Program-made: the position numbers and the translations under genes
Assembly (NCBI GenBank): GCA_003971905.1
Contig: RSEE01000137.1
Coordinates: 89,387-153,386 of the forward strand
DNA from: Moniliella sp. 'wahieum'
Taxonomy: Eukaryota; Basidiomycota; Moniliellomycetes; Moniliellales; Moniliellaceae
Length of the DNA: 64,000 nucleotides
Reading direction: 5' to 3'
The notes under the pieces: generated by a model
The model's database searches: none
What the model was told of the DNA's origin: nothing
The model's input: only the letters and a program-made list of their open reading frames with translations
Part shown: positions 1 to 11,420 of the stretch, one piece after another
Layout of the letters: each line of letters opens with the position of its first letter
Numbering within the stretch: position 1 is the stretch's first letter

Positions 1-440
1 ACTGTGTGCCCCTTCCCCGACAGCACTTCTGGATCACGAGCCACGGACACGCTACGTAGCCTTACCCATTCTCCGGCACATAGCCGTTGCCACGCGAGCT
101 GTGCCTCCCCGATTAACAGAGTCCTCACCTTGTCTCTAGCCCCACTCGGATCTGTCGATGGTGCTCACAGTTACAATCAACCAATGAGTGGCACATCCTT
201 CTCCAACTAAGTAAACCATCCTAAACTATAGGGTAGGGTCCAGTCCAGGGTCCCTGTCCCTTTTTTTTAGTTGGTGGAGGTGATATAAACGCGTACTGAG
301 AAAGGGGACGCTTTCGCCATTGGCAAAAGCATAAAATGTGTGAAGTAGATTATCGCCAACGGGAATAGCTCACGGCGAACATGATATTGCTTTTTGGCAT
401 TCCATCCCTTCTTTAGGTTGTCAAACTTCATGTTGTTGAA
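1..440. other. Gene-poor left edge
   Basis: No coding region, RNA gene or clear repeat can be supported here. Open frames are short and have no recognisable composition. The base composition is less GC-rich than in the genes farther right, as in much of the first 7 kb. Confidence 0.5.
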
Positions 441-605
441 CTTATTGTGCAGTTAACGGGGGATGGAGCTGTAAAGTCATAATGTTCACAGCATAGCTCC
501 TAAGAGCTAAATAAGAACATTGCTATCATTTGCAGTGCCACTCTGGTCGCATGTCACCAGTTAGAGTGTGCAGCACGCGATTCATCCGCACAGCAGAACA
601 GAACT
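441..605 (+). repeat. Dispersed stem-loop repeat, copy 1
   Basis: This segment aligns by eye with 6095-6280 and with the complement of 48050-48152. Shared landmarks in order are a GCAGYTRAC start, GGGATGGAG, AAAGTCAT, an inverted repeat AGCTC/GAGCT, AAGAACA and a TGCAGTGCCACT block. Here the stem is TAGCTC (494-499) with GAGCTA (504-509) around a four-base loop. It has no coding capacity. It looks like a decayed non-autonomous mobile element or a structured repeat. Confidence 0.6.
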
Positions 606-1639
606 CACCCAAACCGTGACATCCGCCAGTGTTGTCGAATTTCACAAGAAGTTTGTCGATCATAATCTGTGGGGGACTATGCGCACACTCTCATGGCGGA
701 TGAGGTCAGTAAGCTTGCCCGATGCGCTTCCGCCCCCGTTGTTGTCTCTCCTTTAGTTGCCTGAATGTATGACCATCAAATTTTGGTGGAACTGTGGACT
801 GGCCTCGACCATGCCCATCATTATGGGAGAATGGGCGTCCACCCTCATCCAGACCGATCACGGGACTGCACTACACAGTAACAAACGAATGAACCTCCCC
901 AATTGATGAGAAAAAGCAGTCACATACCATATTCCTCAATGGAGACAGTGCAGCCGGCGGTGTCTGTGCATCGGGGAAGAGTTGAATGCGAAGAGAAACG
1001 GGAGAGTCCGTGCAGCGTTAACATTGAAACTCTTCATGCTAGCATTACTGATCTATGGTTGCAGCCACATCTAAAAACCCAGCTTCACAACTTGGAATAT
1101 GTGGCGGAGACGATCTGGTTGGCAATTCTCAAAGTCTTCCATATTCGTGATTATCTAGATGTACGATCGCTCCCAACGGCTTATGTCGACTGTATCCATG
1201 CTTTCCTCGAAATCCTGGTTGTCTTCCATGCAGCTGTAGTCCGCTGAAATCGCTTATTTGTCCGACGTACTGGATATCCCTCGCGCCCTAATGCTGTTGA
1301 TGATCGGAAACCCTGTGAACCAGTTGGCTTCCCTAATTGCTGTGGCTATGAATTCTGGAAATTGTTGATATCCCTCGTTATTATCATTGATTTCGGGGGT
1401 CCTCCGTGGTGAATGAGTAGGTGAACATCATTCATGATGAAGGGCAATAGGACGCTTGATTCCTCTACTCCTGGCCAACCTGTGTTTATTGTTATAGCTG
1501 TTTTCCGTTGATGTGGTGGCGATAGTGTCGGAGGAGATCTGCCCAGCGGTCTGCTATCGGTGAGGAGGGAGATGGTGGACTAAGGAATGAATTACTGTGT
1601 CGCGGGGGGCGCCGCCAGGGGGCCCGCCCTGGGGTTTTT
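606..1639. other. Gene-poor stretch with one short open frame
   Basis: The only notable open frame runs on the + strand from an ATG at 906 to 1247, about 113 codons. I recognise no domain in it and see no supporting intron, promoter or neighbour. It may be chance. The rest shows nothing I can name. Confidence 0.4.
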
Positions 1640-2310
1640 GGGGTACAATCCCTTAGGCGACGGTAGGTCGACTCACGGTAGTTTCGGGCTTGGGCTGGTT
1701 GGTGAATCCGAGCGGAGCTAGGGACGAGGAGAGGCCTTTGGTGGGGCGGCTGCACGTGTGGCAAGGCTGCGTCTGCACCGGCTTGGGCCGTAGTAACGTG
1801 TCTGAAGCCTCCGGGACTTAGGGACGGGAGGAGACAGCGGGGGACAAACACTGCCTCAACTGAGACTGGGAATTGACGCGACCAAAGGAGGGTTCGCGCG
1901 ACTGGACTGACGAATGGCTGGAGGATGAGGTCGGAGGAGATGTCGGACGCGAACAAGAGTAGGCTGCCTGTACTGGATCGATTGGCTGGAAAACGGGCAG
2001 GGATCGACAGGATAGGTGGGAAGGGACGAGAGTGGAGACGAGAGGATGACGAGAATGGAAGGTGGGGGAAAGGATCCCCATCAACCAGGGGTACAGGCAG
2101 GATCAAAAGGGAAACGGATACAAGAGGGGTGTAGAAAGGAAGACACGTCAAAAGCGGGGTGGTCGCCGCAGGCGCGACCGAGAAAGGAAAAGGAAACGGG
2201 GACGGGGCGACAGACGCTGCCACGGCACTGGAAGCTCGGTGGCCTTATTTAGGCCGGCCGACTTGGACTTGGGCGGGGGGCGACTATTGTCGCACGGAGC
2301 ATGACCCTTC
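1640..2310 (+). repeat. Large dispersed repeat family A, copy 1
   Basis: This segment is colinear with 7262-8010, and its middle part also matches 41384-41505. Shared landmarks in order are GTCGACTCACGG, CTTGGGCT, GCAAGGCTGCG, GGGCCGTAGTA, CGTGTCTGAAGCCT, GGGACTTAGGGAC and GACAAACACTGCC, then near the right end a GGCGACTATTGTCGC palindromic block. On the minus strand 2223-1492 stays open for over 240 codons, but from a non-ATG codon and with low-complexity Pro/Ser/Leu content. The equivalent frame in copy 2 is broken, so I do not call a gene. Confidence 0.6.
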
Positions 2311-2604
2311 GGGCCACGGTACTTAATTTAGCCAACCATCATCACACTTGGTTGGCCCGCGTGCACGCACTACTGGACATGTGCGGAGCAGACGGGCCTT
2401 AGCTTGGGTTGGACCATCTCGTCTCCGCTGCAGCCCGTGACATACTGGGGGCAGAAGTCTCGGGAAGATCTACTCCGGAATAAACCGGAGGCGGAATGGG
2501 CTGGGCCGCAGGTGGCGTCTCACTCAACAGATAGTGGCATACAGGTTATCTGACCCTCTTAATGGACAATGGGCATCGTGGCAATATCAAGCACTAGAAG
2601 ACCA
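2311..2604. other. Unassigned sequence between repeats
   Basis: No gene or repeat was recognised between family A copy 1 and the double hairpin. Confidence 0.4.
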
Positions 2605-2644
2605 CCGGGCCTACGGCCCGGTCAGCTGGGGCTTCGCCCCAGCT
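2605..2644 (+). repeat. Double-hairpin element
   Basis: Two perfect GC-rich hairpins stand three bases apart. The first has stem CCGGGCC/GGCCCGG (2605-2611 with 2615-2621) and loop TAC. The second has stem AGCTGGGGC/GCCCCAGCT (2624-2632 with 2636-2644) and loop TTC. This is the architecture known as a double-hairpin element in mitochondrial DNA of Allomyces and some chytrids. Just downstream, 2657-2720 has short direct repeats of GCCACCGT type. Confidence 0.6.
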
Positions 2645-5289
2645 TGGTGCTTGGTGCACCGTCGCCACCGTAGCCACCGTTCCCCCGTCGCCACCTTAGC
2701 CACCGTTCCACTGTTCCACGCTGGAGGAATTTTATCACCCATGTGCATGGCTGAGCACGCGGGGGTGGGGTGCGCATTCCGCCCGCGCAAACAAATAGGT
2801 AAGCATGACGTAAAGAAAAAAGGGGGTCTGCGATATAAAAAGGGAGATTACAAGGATTGAATGTTCTTTAGAGTGATCAAGGCCGAACGAGTAATATGTA
2901 AATAAAAATCGCCAAATGGAATAAATACTGCGTTGTCGCTGCTATGAACTGACCCAGAGTGGCTGCGCCACACAGTCTTCAATTTTTGAGCTACCGAATC
3001 CGAGGTGATCAAGCCATACTATTCATTGCCTACCTGGAGCAAACACCTAAGGAACGGCGGTGCTTAAGTGCAATCCTAAGCTGGTCCTGACGGGGACATT
3101 GCATTGCAAACGGACGGCTGTTAGATTCTAGCTCGTTTTATAACCAAACAGACGCACAGTGTTTGTAAGAAAAATCACCTTTTAGACACAAACGATTTTT
3201 TCATTGGCCGTATACACACATGTGCTCATGACCATTACCATACACCTCAACCAATTCCTGAGAAAACTGTAGGAATTGGCTGACGTGTAAAGCTTCAGGG
3301 CCTGACTAAGCGAGGATACTGTAGCTGGGCGTGAACTCCGGGGGAGTTAATTCTTTCTTGGCATCCACTTAAGTATGCACATTCGACTGGTGCGCGAAAT
3401 GCGCTTCGAAAACACTGGATACGGACAATGTGCCGCTCAATATCTCCCATTGGATGCAAATACCTTATGTAAGACGGGGGAGCCCAAGGGGTTGGGTGAA
3501 GAACCTCTGGAAATGTAGAGCAATGTAATCGCGATGGTGCTGGTTCAGGTCGAAGCTTTATGAGAGGAGACTGGGGTTTAAACAAGCCTGCCTATGCACG
3601 TGGAGGCTTCGGAGGTCAAATCGGGGGCGAAGGGTGATGAGGCGCCTTGGCCTATGTACGGCACCGCAGTTCCCAACAACTTCGTTGGGGAGAGTACCTT
3701 GTTCTTTTTTGCGTAGCACAGTCATGATTTACTGTGAATTCAGTTGTAGCCAAATGATGATGATGATGATACCGCCAATAAGATGACTGGTTGAAACCTG
3801 TATCAGTGCACAACTATTTTGGAAGTTTGTAAGTACTCAAGGCCAGGCTGTACAGCTATCTCTAATCCATAACAGCCTGTTGCCCCAAGATTCGATGCAC
3901 GGTGAAACCCCTAACGGACATACCACTCACCATTTGCATCTGCCATTATATAGGGAAAGAGCGCCCAAACCTGTCATTGAAAAACGGGAGCAATTTTTCT
4001 TGAGCAGGAAACAGTGATCAATCACGGGAGCAGATCATTCGAACAATTATTCCTACCTCCTGAAATCGTTTGGCGCGGTGACGGAAGCGACACCGCCCTT
4101 ATATCTCCAAAGGATTGCCCCTCATTATGTAGCTGCGGATGAAGCGTTAATCGTTTTCCCGCAATACCCAATAATATTTTATGTTGGCTCAAGTTTGCTG
4201 TTTGCCACTGCGTCGAGTAATTCATTAGGGTATCGGCACACATATGAAATACACGATTCCGTCGGGTATCGCTGGCGGAGTGCTTAATATCCCGCTGTTG
4301 TTTTGGTGTATCAAATCTGTAGCATAACTCGATGTTCATTCCTGCTGTCCTCGGTCGGTCCCTTCTTTGCTCATGTCGTAATTGTTTAGGGCGCTCTTAT
4401 CGAGCACAGTGTTATAATGGTTACGTCTATTGAGTTTTTTGGAAGGGGGGCGCTTTATTGTGTTGAATGCCGCCCGTAAATTTGGCTGACTTCACCCAGA
4501 CCGAAGGTACTCACTCGATCATACCCCTCTATTAACCGTTTTCTTTTTAATTGCCATCTGTTACCCAAACCCATCAGGACACAGTGCACTGCGCAAATGC
4601 ATATTCCAACAACTTGCGCGTCCAATTAGCAGTGAAGTGACCACGGTAACCCCAAGCCACGGCACGAGATGACCCAGCATATAGGACCGAATCCGGGTAC
4701 ACTCGCTTATTCACTGTCCTCGTAATGCGCGGAGGTGTTGAAAGCCATACCTGTACATACCCACGCTTTTCTCATTGAATTAGGACAGTTATACTCGGTC
4801 TTAATAAGTCCCTCCATCTGATTGTGAAGTTTCCCCGCAAAGAACCCCACACTAACTGTCATAATTTATGGGTATCGGTTTGGTACCACAAACAAAGGAT
4901 GCTTTCACAGCACACGGCAGCAACCCCCGTCCCCTCCTGTGCCACTGACTTTGAAGATGAACATCGTATCTGTATAAAATGATGTCAGTGCAAATATGAG
5001 CAGTTTGGGACGATGCCGTGCCAATTGTAAATGCCATAACAAATAGCTGTAGCTCAGGTTCCCAGCCAACATCATTTGAATTACATCTTTCAACTCCACT
5101 TTAGCTGACATTGATTCGTCATTCGATGATGTAAAAAGACCAACTCCGGAAGTTCTTATAATGGTTCTGAACTTCTCCAATTTCTGAGAGCAACTGTGGG
5201 GTATGGAATCGCATCGACCCCGTTGCCTCTCCATTTCCTCCAGCTCATCTGACATTAACACATGTGGAAATTCACTAGAAACATTGCGC
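2645..5289. other. Gene-poor, AT-richer stretch
   Basis: Only scattered short open frames are present on either strand (for example 4022-4339 and 4905-5312 on the minus strand), none with a recognisable domain. A TGATGATGATGATGA microsatellite lies near 3757. No rRNA or tRNA signature was seen. Confidence 0.4.
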
Positions 5290-5442
5290 TGACCGCAAGG
5301 ACCTTGAGTCACGTGAGTCAGTTTTCATTCTAGGCTCGCAATTCTTGTTCTGGACAACTGTCAGTCGCAGAAGCTCGTTAGTCCAATACGACATTCAGGG
5401 CTCACATCCTGTGGTAGTAGTGAGGCCGACATAAGCGTGTGG
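5290..5442 (+). repeat. 150-bp direct repeat (family B), left copy
   Basis: This segment aligns with 6702-6855. Shared blocks are GAGTCACGT, AAGTCAGTTTTCATTC-like, TTCTGGAC, TCAGT, GCAGAAGC, GTCCAATACG, TGTGGTAGT and GAGGCCGACAT. Both copies are in the same orientation about 1.41 kb apart, so together with the enclosed 1.26 kb they look like a small element with terminal direct repeats. Confidence 0.6.
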
Positions 5443-6094
5443 CGTTGGGCGAGAATGCCATCCTCGTCACACCGTCTGCCGCTATTGAGGAGAGGCAATC
5501 ATATTCCGATCTGCACCTATTCCCCGCACAAACCTATTCCGCAAGAAGTGTAAACGAACCTAAACGAACTGTGTTCCAGCAACATCGTGAAGAGATGGCA
5601 GTGTCAAGGAAAAGAATAAAACTGCAGTTCATGCCAACACATTTCCCACCCGCTTTCTGCAAGATGAACTCGTAATGGACACCCTTTTGGCCGCAGGCAG
5701 GGTGGGATGAGGGGTGAATGAAGTAACAGAAGTGCACAGAACATGAGTAGCCGTGTCGATAAAAAATCCGAGGCTAGCATCCATGACTCCAATGTTGTCA
5801 ACCCACGCTATTGCGAGAGCTGTCATGGGCGTACAGGACGCCTTGCCGAATCATGTCAAGACGAGGTGATCCCAGGACAGACATATGTGGGGGGTCGTCT
5901 GCACGTAAATTTTACTCCATTCTCACATAGTACACTGAAAGGGTAGATCAAAGCATGATGCCCTCTTTGTATTGGCGTCCGTTGCGATATTGCAAGATGT
6001 ACGAATGGTCGCAGCTGCTTTGCAAACACTTTTAGACAACGTACTCAATGCTAGCGCGACGTCCTCTCTTTGTGAAGGGAGCAGGGCGTGCAAC
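5443..6094. other. Sequence enclosed by the family B repeats, left part
   Basis: No long open frame is present. A purine-rich primer-binding site or polypurine tract typical of LTR elements could not be identified with confidence. Confidence 0.35.
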
Positions 6095-6280
6095 TATTGC
6101 GCAGCTAACAAATGGGATGGAGGTGGAAAAGTCATAACATTCACTGTGCACAGCTCCCACAAGAGCTATGCTCCCATTCACAGGCCCGAAGGGAAAAGAT
6201 AAGAACACTGCTGCTGCAGTGCCACTGGCAGCATGTCACCAATGTAAGACGCAATTAAGCCGCACAACAGCAACCACTCT
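6095..6280 (+). repeat. Dispersed stem-loop repeat, copy 2
   Basis: This is the second copy of the repeat at 441-605. It lies inside the interval bounded by the family B direct repeats. The core stem is AGCTC (6152-6156) with GAGCT (6163-6167) around loop CCACAA. It shares the flanking GGGATGGAGGTGG, AAAGTCATA, AAGAACACTGCT and GCAGTGCCACT blocks and is somewhat longer than copy 1. Confidence 0.6.
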
Positions 6281-6701
6281 CGATCTTGCTGCATCACCTC
6301 TTGTTCATCACGTTCTGCGCCTGGGGCACTTGGCATACCATTGAATGGAAGAACAACTAAGTGCGAATGATCCAATGTGGCGGGGGGATATAGCCGGGCT
6401 GTAGCGTGTTGAGCCACCGCGTGGCTCGTGCTTTGGCCAAAGTCCCTTCATTCCTCCTCAGGCCTCGGAGTTCCGTTGTTTTCTCTCTCCTGTTTTTCCT
6501 TGTTCCGCAGCTTAGTAGCCCCTGGTGGCGATTCGCTACTTGATGTTCCTCTGTAGTAGGCGTCGGTGTTTGGCTTAGACCACCACCACCACCAGTGCGA
6601 TTGCATCACCCTCGAGGACCCTCCGGACTCCAGGTCTCACCGTAGCGCACAGGTGTGTCTCACACTCGCTTGCATGAAGCGTGTTGACATCTGTCCTAGT
6701 A
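6281..6701. other. Sequence enclosed by the family B repeats, right part
   Basis: No gene was recognised. A short CCACCACCACCACCA microsatellite lies near 6581. Confidence 0.35.
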
Positions 6702-6855
6702 GGACCGCGCGGACCCCGAGTCACGTAAGTCAGTTTTCATTCCTTCCGAGCTCGCACCAGTCTTCTGGACGAGTCAGTTGCAGAAGCTTCTTCGTCCAAT
6801 ACGCCGTTCAGTGCTCATTCTGTGGTAGTCGCGAGGCCGACATCGCGTTCGGTAC
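6702..6855 (+). repeat. 150-bp direct repeat (family B), right copy
   Basis: This is the partner of 5290-5442 in the same orientation, with scattered substitutions and small indels. Divergence between the copies argues that the arrangement is old. Confidence 0.6.
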
Positions 6856-7261
6856 GTTCCGGGTTTTCTGTACGTGGGGGTGAAATCTCGAACCTGCGTG
6901 GACGTTTATCGGCGTGGATCAAAACTTCCATTGTACGCGACGGACGAACGCCTGGCGCGAAAAAATGGTTAAAGTGCAGCGCGGACCTGAAGGCCATGTC
7001 CACGCATGCAAGAAGACAGCTATACGTTCACACTTGTTGGCCTGCGGTAACTGCATACAGGTTCACTTTGCCACTGCCCTAGTTGGTGCATTCCACAGAG
7101 TGTGTGTTGGTGTACATGTGGGCGGATGCGATGCGCATTTGGCCCAAGCACCGCAGGCACGGGCACAAAAATCAGTCTCATATCAGCTCGGACCACCGTT
7201 GGCCACTGCTTTATGTCATGGGCGGGCACCGACTGGGGGCTCGCTCTGGGGAGCGTATAAA
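6856..7261. other. Unassigned sequence
   Basis: A + strand frame is open here for about 140 codons (6914-7345) but runs into repeat family A and has no recognisable motif. I do not call a gene. Confidence 0.35.
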
Positions 7262-8010
7262 GGGATGCAATCCCCTGGAGATCCTATAAGATCGACTCAC
7301 GATAGTTACGCACTTGGGCTCATTGCTGGGTCCGAGTGGGGTTAGGGACAAGCATTGGCCTCTCGGCGTATATAGCAGAGGCGGTTGCTAGTGTGTCAAG
7401 GTTGTGTGGCACCGCCTTGGACGGTAGTAACTCGTGTCTGAATCCTTCAGGCTCAGGGACGGGCATTGGCAGCGGAAGACAAACACTGCCAGACAGGAGC
7501 TGTGATGGACTGGAACTGAAGGCGGCAGGGGCGTGGCCGGAAGCGGGGCTCACACGCGGCTGAACGGAGCTGGACTTCGGAGTGGCACGAGGAGGGCACA
7601 CGCGAACTGCCACTGGATTGTCTGTGACCGGGAGCTGGAGATGAGAACAGGTCGAGAAGCTGAGGAGCAAGAAGGAGGTGTCTGGCACACTGGTGTACTG
7701 GGCTGATCATTTGACGAGGACATGAGAGGAAGACGCTGATGGACCATGGAGGGAAGCCACGCACCATTGCTTACGGACAGGGACTAATGGGGAAACAACG
7801 AATACAGTAGAGGAAGAACGGGGAACAGGAAGAACAGGGCGAACGGTTGTTGCGCAGGCGAGGCAACCTAGAAAAAGGTAAGATAAACGGGCACAGGGCG
7901 AATCTCGTCGCAAAGGAGAATACTGACAAGGGTGTCGCCGCGCGGTGGATACCGAGACTCACTTGGGCAATAGGCGACTACTATCGCGCGGATGCGTAGA
8001 ACTGGTGCTT
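7262..8010 (+). repeat. Large dispersed repeat family A, copy 2
   Basis: This is a colinear but diverged copy of 1640-2310. Matching blocks include ATCGACTCACG, CTTGGGCT, GTCAAGGTTGTG, GGACGGTAGTAA, GTGTCTGAATCC, CTCAGGGACGGG and AGACAAACACTGCC, and at the right end ACTTGGGC with GGCGACTACTATCGC. Indels relative to copy 1 break any shared reading frame. Confidence 0.55.
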
Positions 8011-10406
8011 CCGCGGATGGACTGGCTCGCGTTTGTGTGTGTACGGTGGCGCAGGGGACCGACCACCCGTGGAAAAGGAAAAGGGCCTCTCGATGATCCA
8101 AAACGCGTGCAGTTGCCCAGCCTTTTGGGGGGTAGGTACCAATACACGCATTGTTATTGGCGGCACAACAGAGGCTTGCATTCCCATCCTTTTTTCGGGA
8201 TCGTGCATGGGCAGCCTCTTGACAAAGGCAATTGAACGTCCAATCTGCGTGTCGCAAGACCCAATGCAAGTAGTACCTTTTTGCCTCTGTACTACAAATA
8301 GGCTGCGCAAACAAGAGTCGAGAGAGGAGACGGAATCGCTGCCGGAGTGATAGCCCACTGCTAATGTCGAAGGGGCCTGGGGGCAAGACCCAGCCGGAGG
8401 GGAGGGGGCGGTGAGGACAGAGTCCTTCAGATTCCGGCGAGCTCAGCCCGACAGGACGTTCTAAGGGAGAGGAAGGAGGCAACCCACTAAAGGCGGGTAG
8501 TTTTGTTCGAATCGAAGACCAAGCAAGCCAGGAGGAGGGCGGGGGGGTCGGAGAGAGCAGAGAGGAGAGCGAAAGCCACCGCGGCCAACACCATTATCCA
8601 CCTCTGAAGAAGACCGCCTGAGCCTTATATACTTCGGACTATCGATACCAGCGAAGAGAGAGATGCAAGAGGAACCATCAGATCACGTGGGATATGTCGG
8701 TTGCGGGCTCTGGAGGAGGACAGAAGAGTGCGTAGCAGGAAAATAAGTGCAATAATGTCTGTGAGAGCCCAAGTGCAGTGGTCGTCTTTGCAGGTTTCGA
8801 CTTGCCCGTCCGATGGGGCGGGGGCATCGTGTCATATACAGGACTTTGTTCTTAGCCTCTTGCTTTGCTTGTCGTTCCATTCTCCTTGTGTCACATTGCA
8901 CTTGCTATATACTTTCTTGGGTGGAGGCGAAAATCTGCATATTGACCGTGTTGTCGTCGAGACCGGCCGGTTTCTGCATGGTCTCAAGAATCGTGCAGTG
9001 TATACGCTTGAGTCGGCGCGCCGCTTGCCCTCTCCAAGTTCTCCCCCTTGCGCGTCCATCAAAAAGCGACAGGCGGCTGGGCCATTAGAGCCTCCGTTCT
9101 GTCGACAAGCCCTACACCGTCTTGTTCGTGGAGCACAAACTATGCGTAGGGGTCTGCTGTAGCCAATGCGGAGAGAAAGGATATATAGGAGACACAGACT
9201 GGAGATGTCGAGGGTGCTGCGTGCCTGCTGTCACGGGTGTGAATAATAGAGAGGTAGGCAGTAATCAAGAGGGGTCTGATCAGGTTGTTATGATTCTACT
9301 TGGGCTTGGCGGACGGGCAAAACAAGGCAACACCGTACGCCGATCGCAGCCAATCGTGGGCTACTGCACGTGGGCTGGGTTGTGGATGGATACGCGACGC
9401 ACGGCACATCCTCCATGGGGGGAATCAAGGCATGAGAGGTACGATGTGAGCGCCGTGCGCGTTGTGTTGTTCATATATGATTCCTTTGACGTGATCAGCC
9501 CAAACTGAACCAACCCAAACGCAAGGCACTGCGTTGATGTACATCGCACCCACATCCATCCATCCATCCATCTTGACTCTGTACATTAACCACTCCGTGC
9601 GTGTCGTTGGACCCCACCTGCTCTTTCCGCGTCGCCAATTCGCAATCAGCGCTCAGCTCAGCAGACATTGAAGTGACATTGGCCAACACGCTATTATCTC
9701 TCGTGGGTCCCGTCCCAACCTATACAGATGGAACCAAGCGGCGGCGGCGTTCCACACGGCGACGTTGATGCATTGATTGCCTCACCTTCGCCGCTTACCG
9801 TCCCGCTCTCACCTACGACGGCTGCTACTGGTCGTGGGAGGCGTGCTGGGGGGCGGGATGTGCGAGGCTAAAAAAGCAAGCAAGGCGGGCGGTGACTAGG
9901 TGACTGGGTCAGAACCCCACGCCACCATCACACGCCATCACATGTCACACATGCTGTCACAGGGCGTGCTACTGAGTGAGTGTTCATCGGCAGGCGTGGC
10001 AGAGGCAGTGGCGCCGTGCGGCGTCTGCCGGGCGAGGCGAGGCGGGCAGGGGGGCAGTGAGAGGGGCAGGATGACTGCCCCCGTGGCTGCGATGGCCTGA
10101 GGGTGCGCCACACCGCCACGTCAGCGCTCAGCCGGAGCACCCCGTCAGCTCCAGCGGGTCTAGCCTGGCCGACTAGTATCCCAGTGCCGCCGGAGCCGTT
10201 GTTCCTCTCATCTCTCACCATCTCATCTCTCATCTCATCTCTCATCGCACATACAGAATCGATTTCCACAGCATCCGAAGCATCGGCAGCATGCGCAGCA
10301 CGCGCAGTGGGCGCCGCAGCATAGCATCCCCAACCGGCCACGCGAGAAGAATCCACGAGCAGAAGCCAGGGGACGTTAAGGCTACACTGGCGTGTGCTGC
10401 AGACGC
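8011..10406. other. Gene-poor stretch downstream of the b5 reductase gene
   Basis: No recognisable gene was found. A CATC microsatellite of five units lies at 9553-9572. The long minus-strand frame 10406-9928 is only read-through beyond the stop and last intron of the b5 reductase gene. Confidence 0.4.
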
Positions 10407-11420
10407 TTAGAAGCAAAACACCTGGTCTGGCATCTTGGAGATGACTTTGGCCTTGGCAAAGCCCAGTTGTTCCAGGTGGAGCTTCATTGCGTCCAGCATC
10501 CCCGGCGGCCTGTCCACGCACACATGCACACACAGACCCAAAGGAGAAAGCAAAACAAAGCAGAGCAAAGCAATCGGTTAGGTCAGCCGCCACCTCCTGC
10601 GCCATCCAGCAGGCGAGAAAGAGAGAGAGAGACGTACCACACAACAAGACCTTGGTGTCGTCGTGTGCTGGCGGGAGGTAGTGCGCAATGGCATCTTTTG
10701 TCACTACGCCCTCATGGCCCGACCATGCGGCGGGCGGGGTATTGAGGAAGTAAACGAGGCGGAACTGGTCTGGGTGAGCGGCATGCAAGGCGTCCAGTTC
10801 GTCGCGCAGTAAGATATCTTGTTCGGTGACGTTGGCGTACAAGAGCGTGATGGGAGTCGAGTCTTGCGGATCTTGCAGCGCAGCACGGAGGATTTGCAAG
10901 CACGGTGTGATACCTGTTCCACCTTGCGATCATGCCGATTTGGCGCGCGTACTGGCGGTGGTACTGCATCTGACCCTTGGGACCGCGGAAGGCCAAGGGC
11001 GCACCGAGCGGCAGCTGACCAATGTACTTGGACACCCTGCCTGTCGGGTAAGCCTTGACGAGCAACTCCACCACGCCCGTCTGTTCGTCAGAGGAGATAG
11101 GGGTGTAGGAGCGCATGACCATCCGGCCCTCGACGGGCGCTTGAACAGAAACGTGTTGTCCGATCGGCAGGCCCAGCACCGCCGTCGGCGACGGCAGCGC
11201 GAAGCGGTAAATCGCCGTGTTGGGCGCAACGGGCTGCTTGGCAACCAGCGTCAGCTCGCGCCATTCGCGCGCTCCAAACCGGGGAGGACATGGTGGGGGC
11301 AGAGACGGGGGCGGAGGCGGGGGCGTCAACGACGGAGGAAGGAGGGTGTGGGTGGGGGGTGGCTGGGTGCTCGGGGGGCGCGATACCAGGCCGTTCCTGG
11401 CGTCGAAGCTGCAAGGGCAA
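10407..11420 (-). CDS. NADH-cytochrome b5 reductase
   Basis: This is an FAD/NADH oxidoreductase of the ferredoxin-reductase family that passes electrons from NADH to cytochrome b5 for lipid desaturation and sterol synthesis. Visible in order are the strand NTAIYRFALP, a flavin-binding RSYTPIS (family RxYTP(I/T)S), the linker GRVSKYIGQL, GPKGQMQYH, the NADH-binding GGTGITPCLQIL and LLYANVTEQDILLRDELD, then VLLCG, PPGMLDAMK and a QVFCF C-terminus ending in TAA at 10407. A 128-nt intron with a GTACGT donor lies at 10510-10637. One extra A near 10925 shifts the frame exactly inside the GGTGITP motif, and one base also seems missing at the last splice join. The N-terminus is uncertain: 11420 is the 5'-most plausible codon, while a weaker ATG lies at about 11292. 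A typical membrane anchor is not evident and may sit in an unseen upstream exon. Confidence 0.88.

Noticed and set aside
1492-2223. Minus-strand frame of about 240 codons in repeat A
   Set aside because: No ATG at the start, low-complexity composition, and the frame is broken in the other long copy.
9928-10406. Continuation of the b5 reductase frame
   Set aside because: The real coding path splices at 10637/10510 and stops at 10407; beyond that it is read-through.
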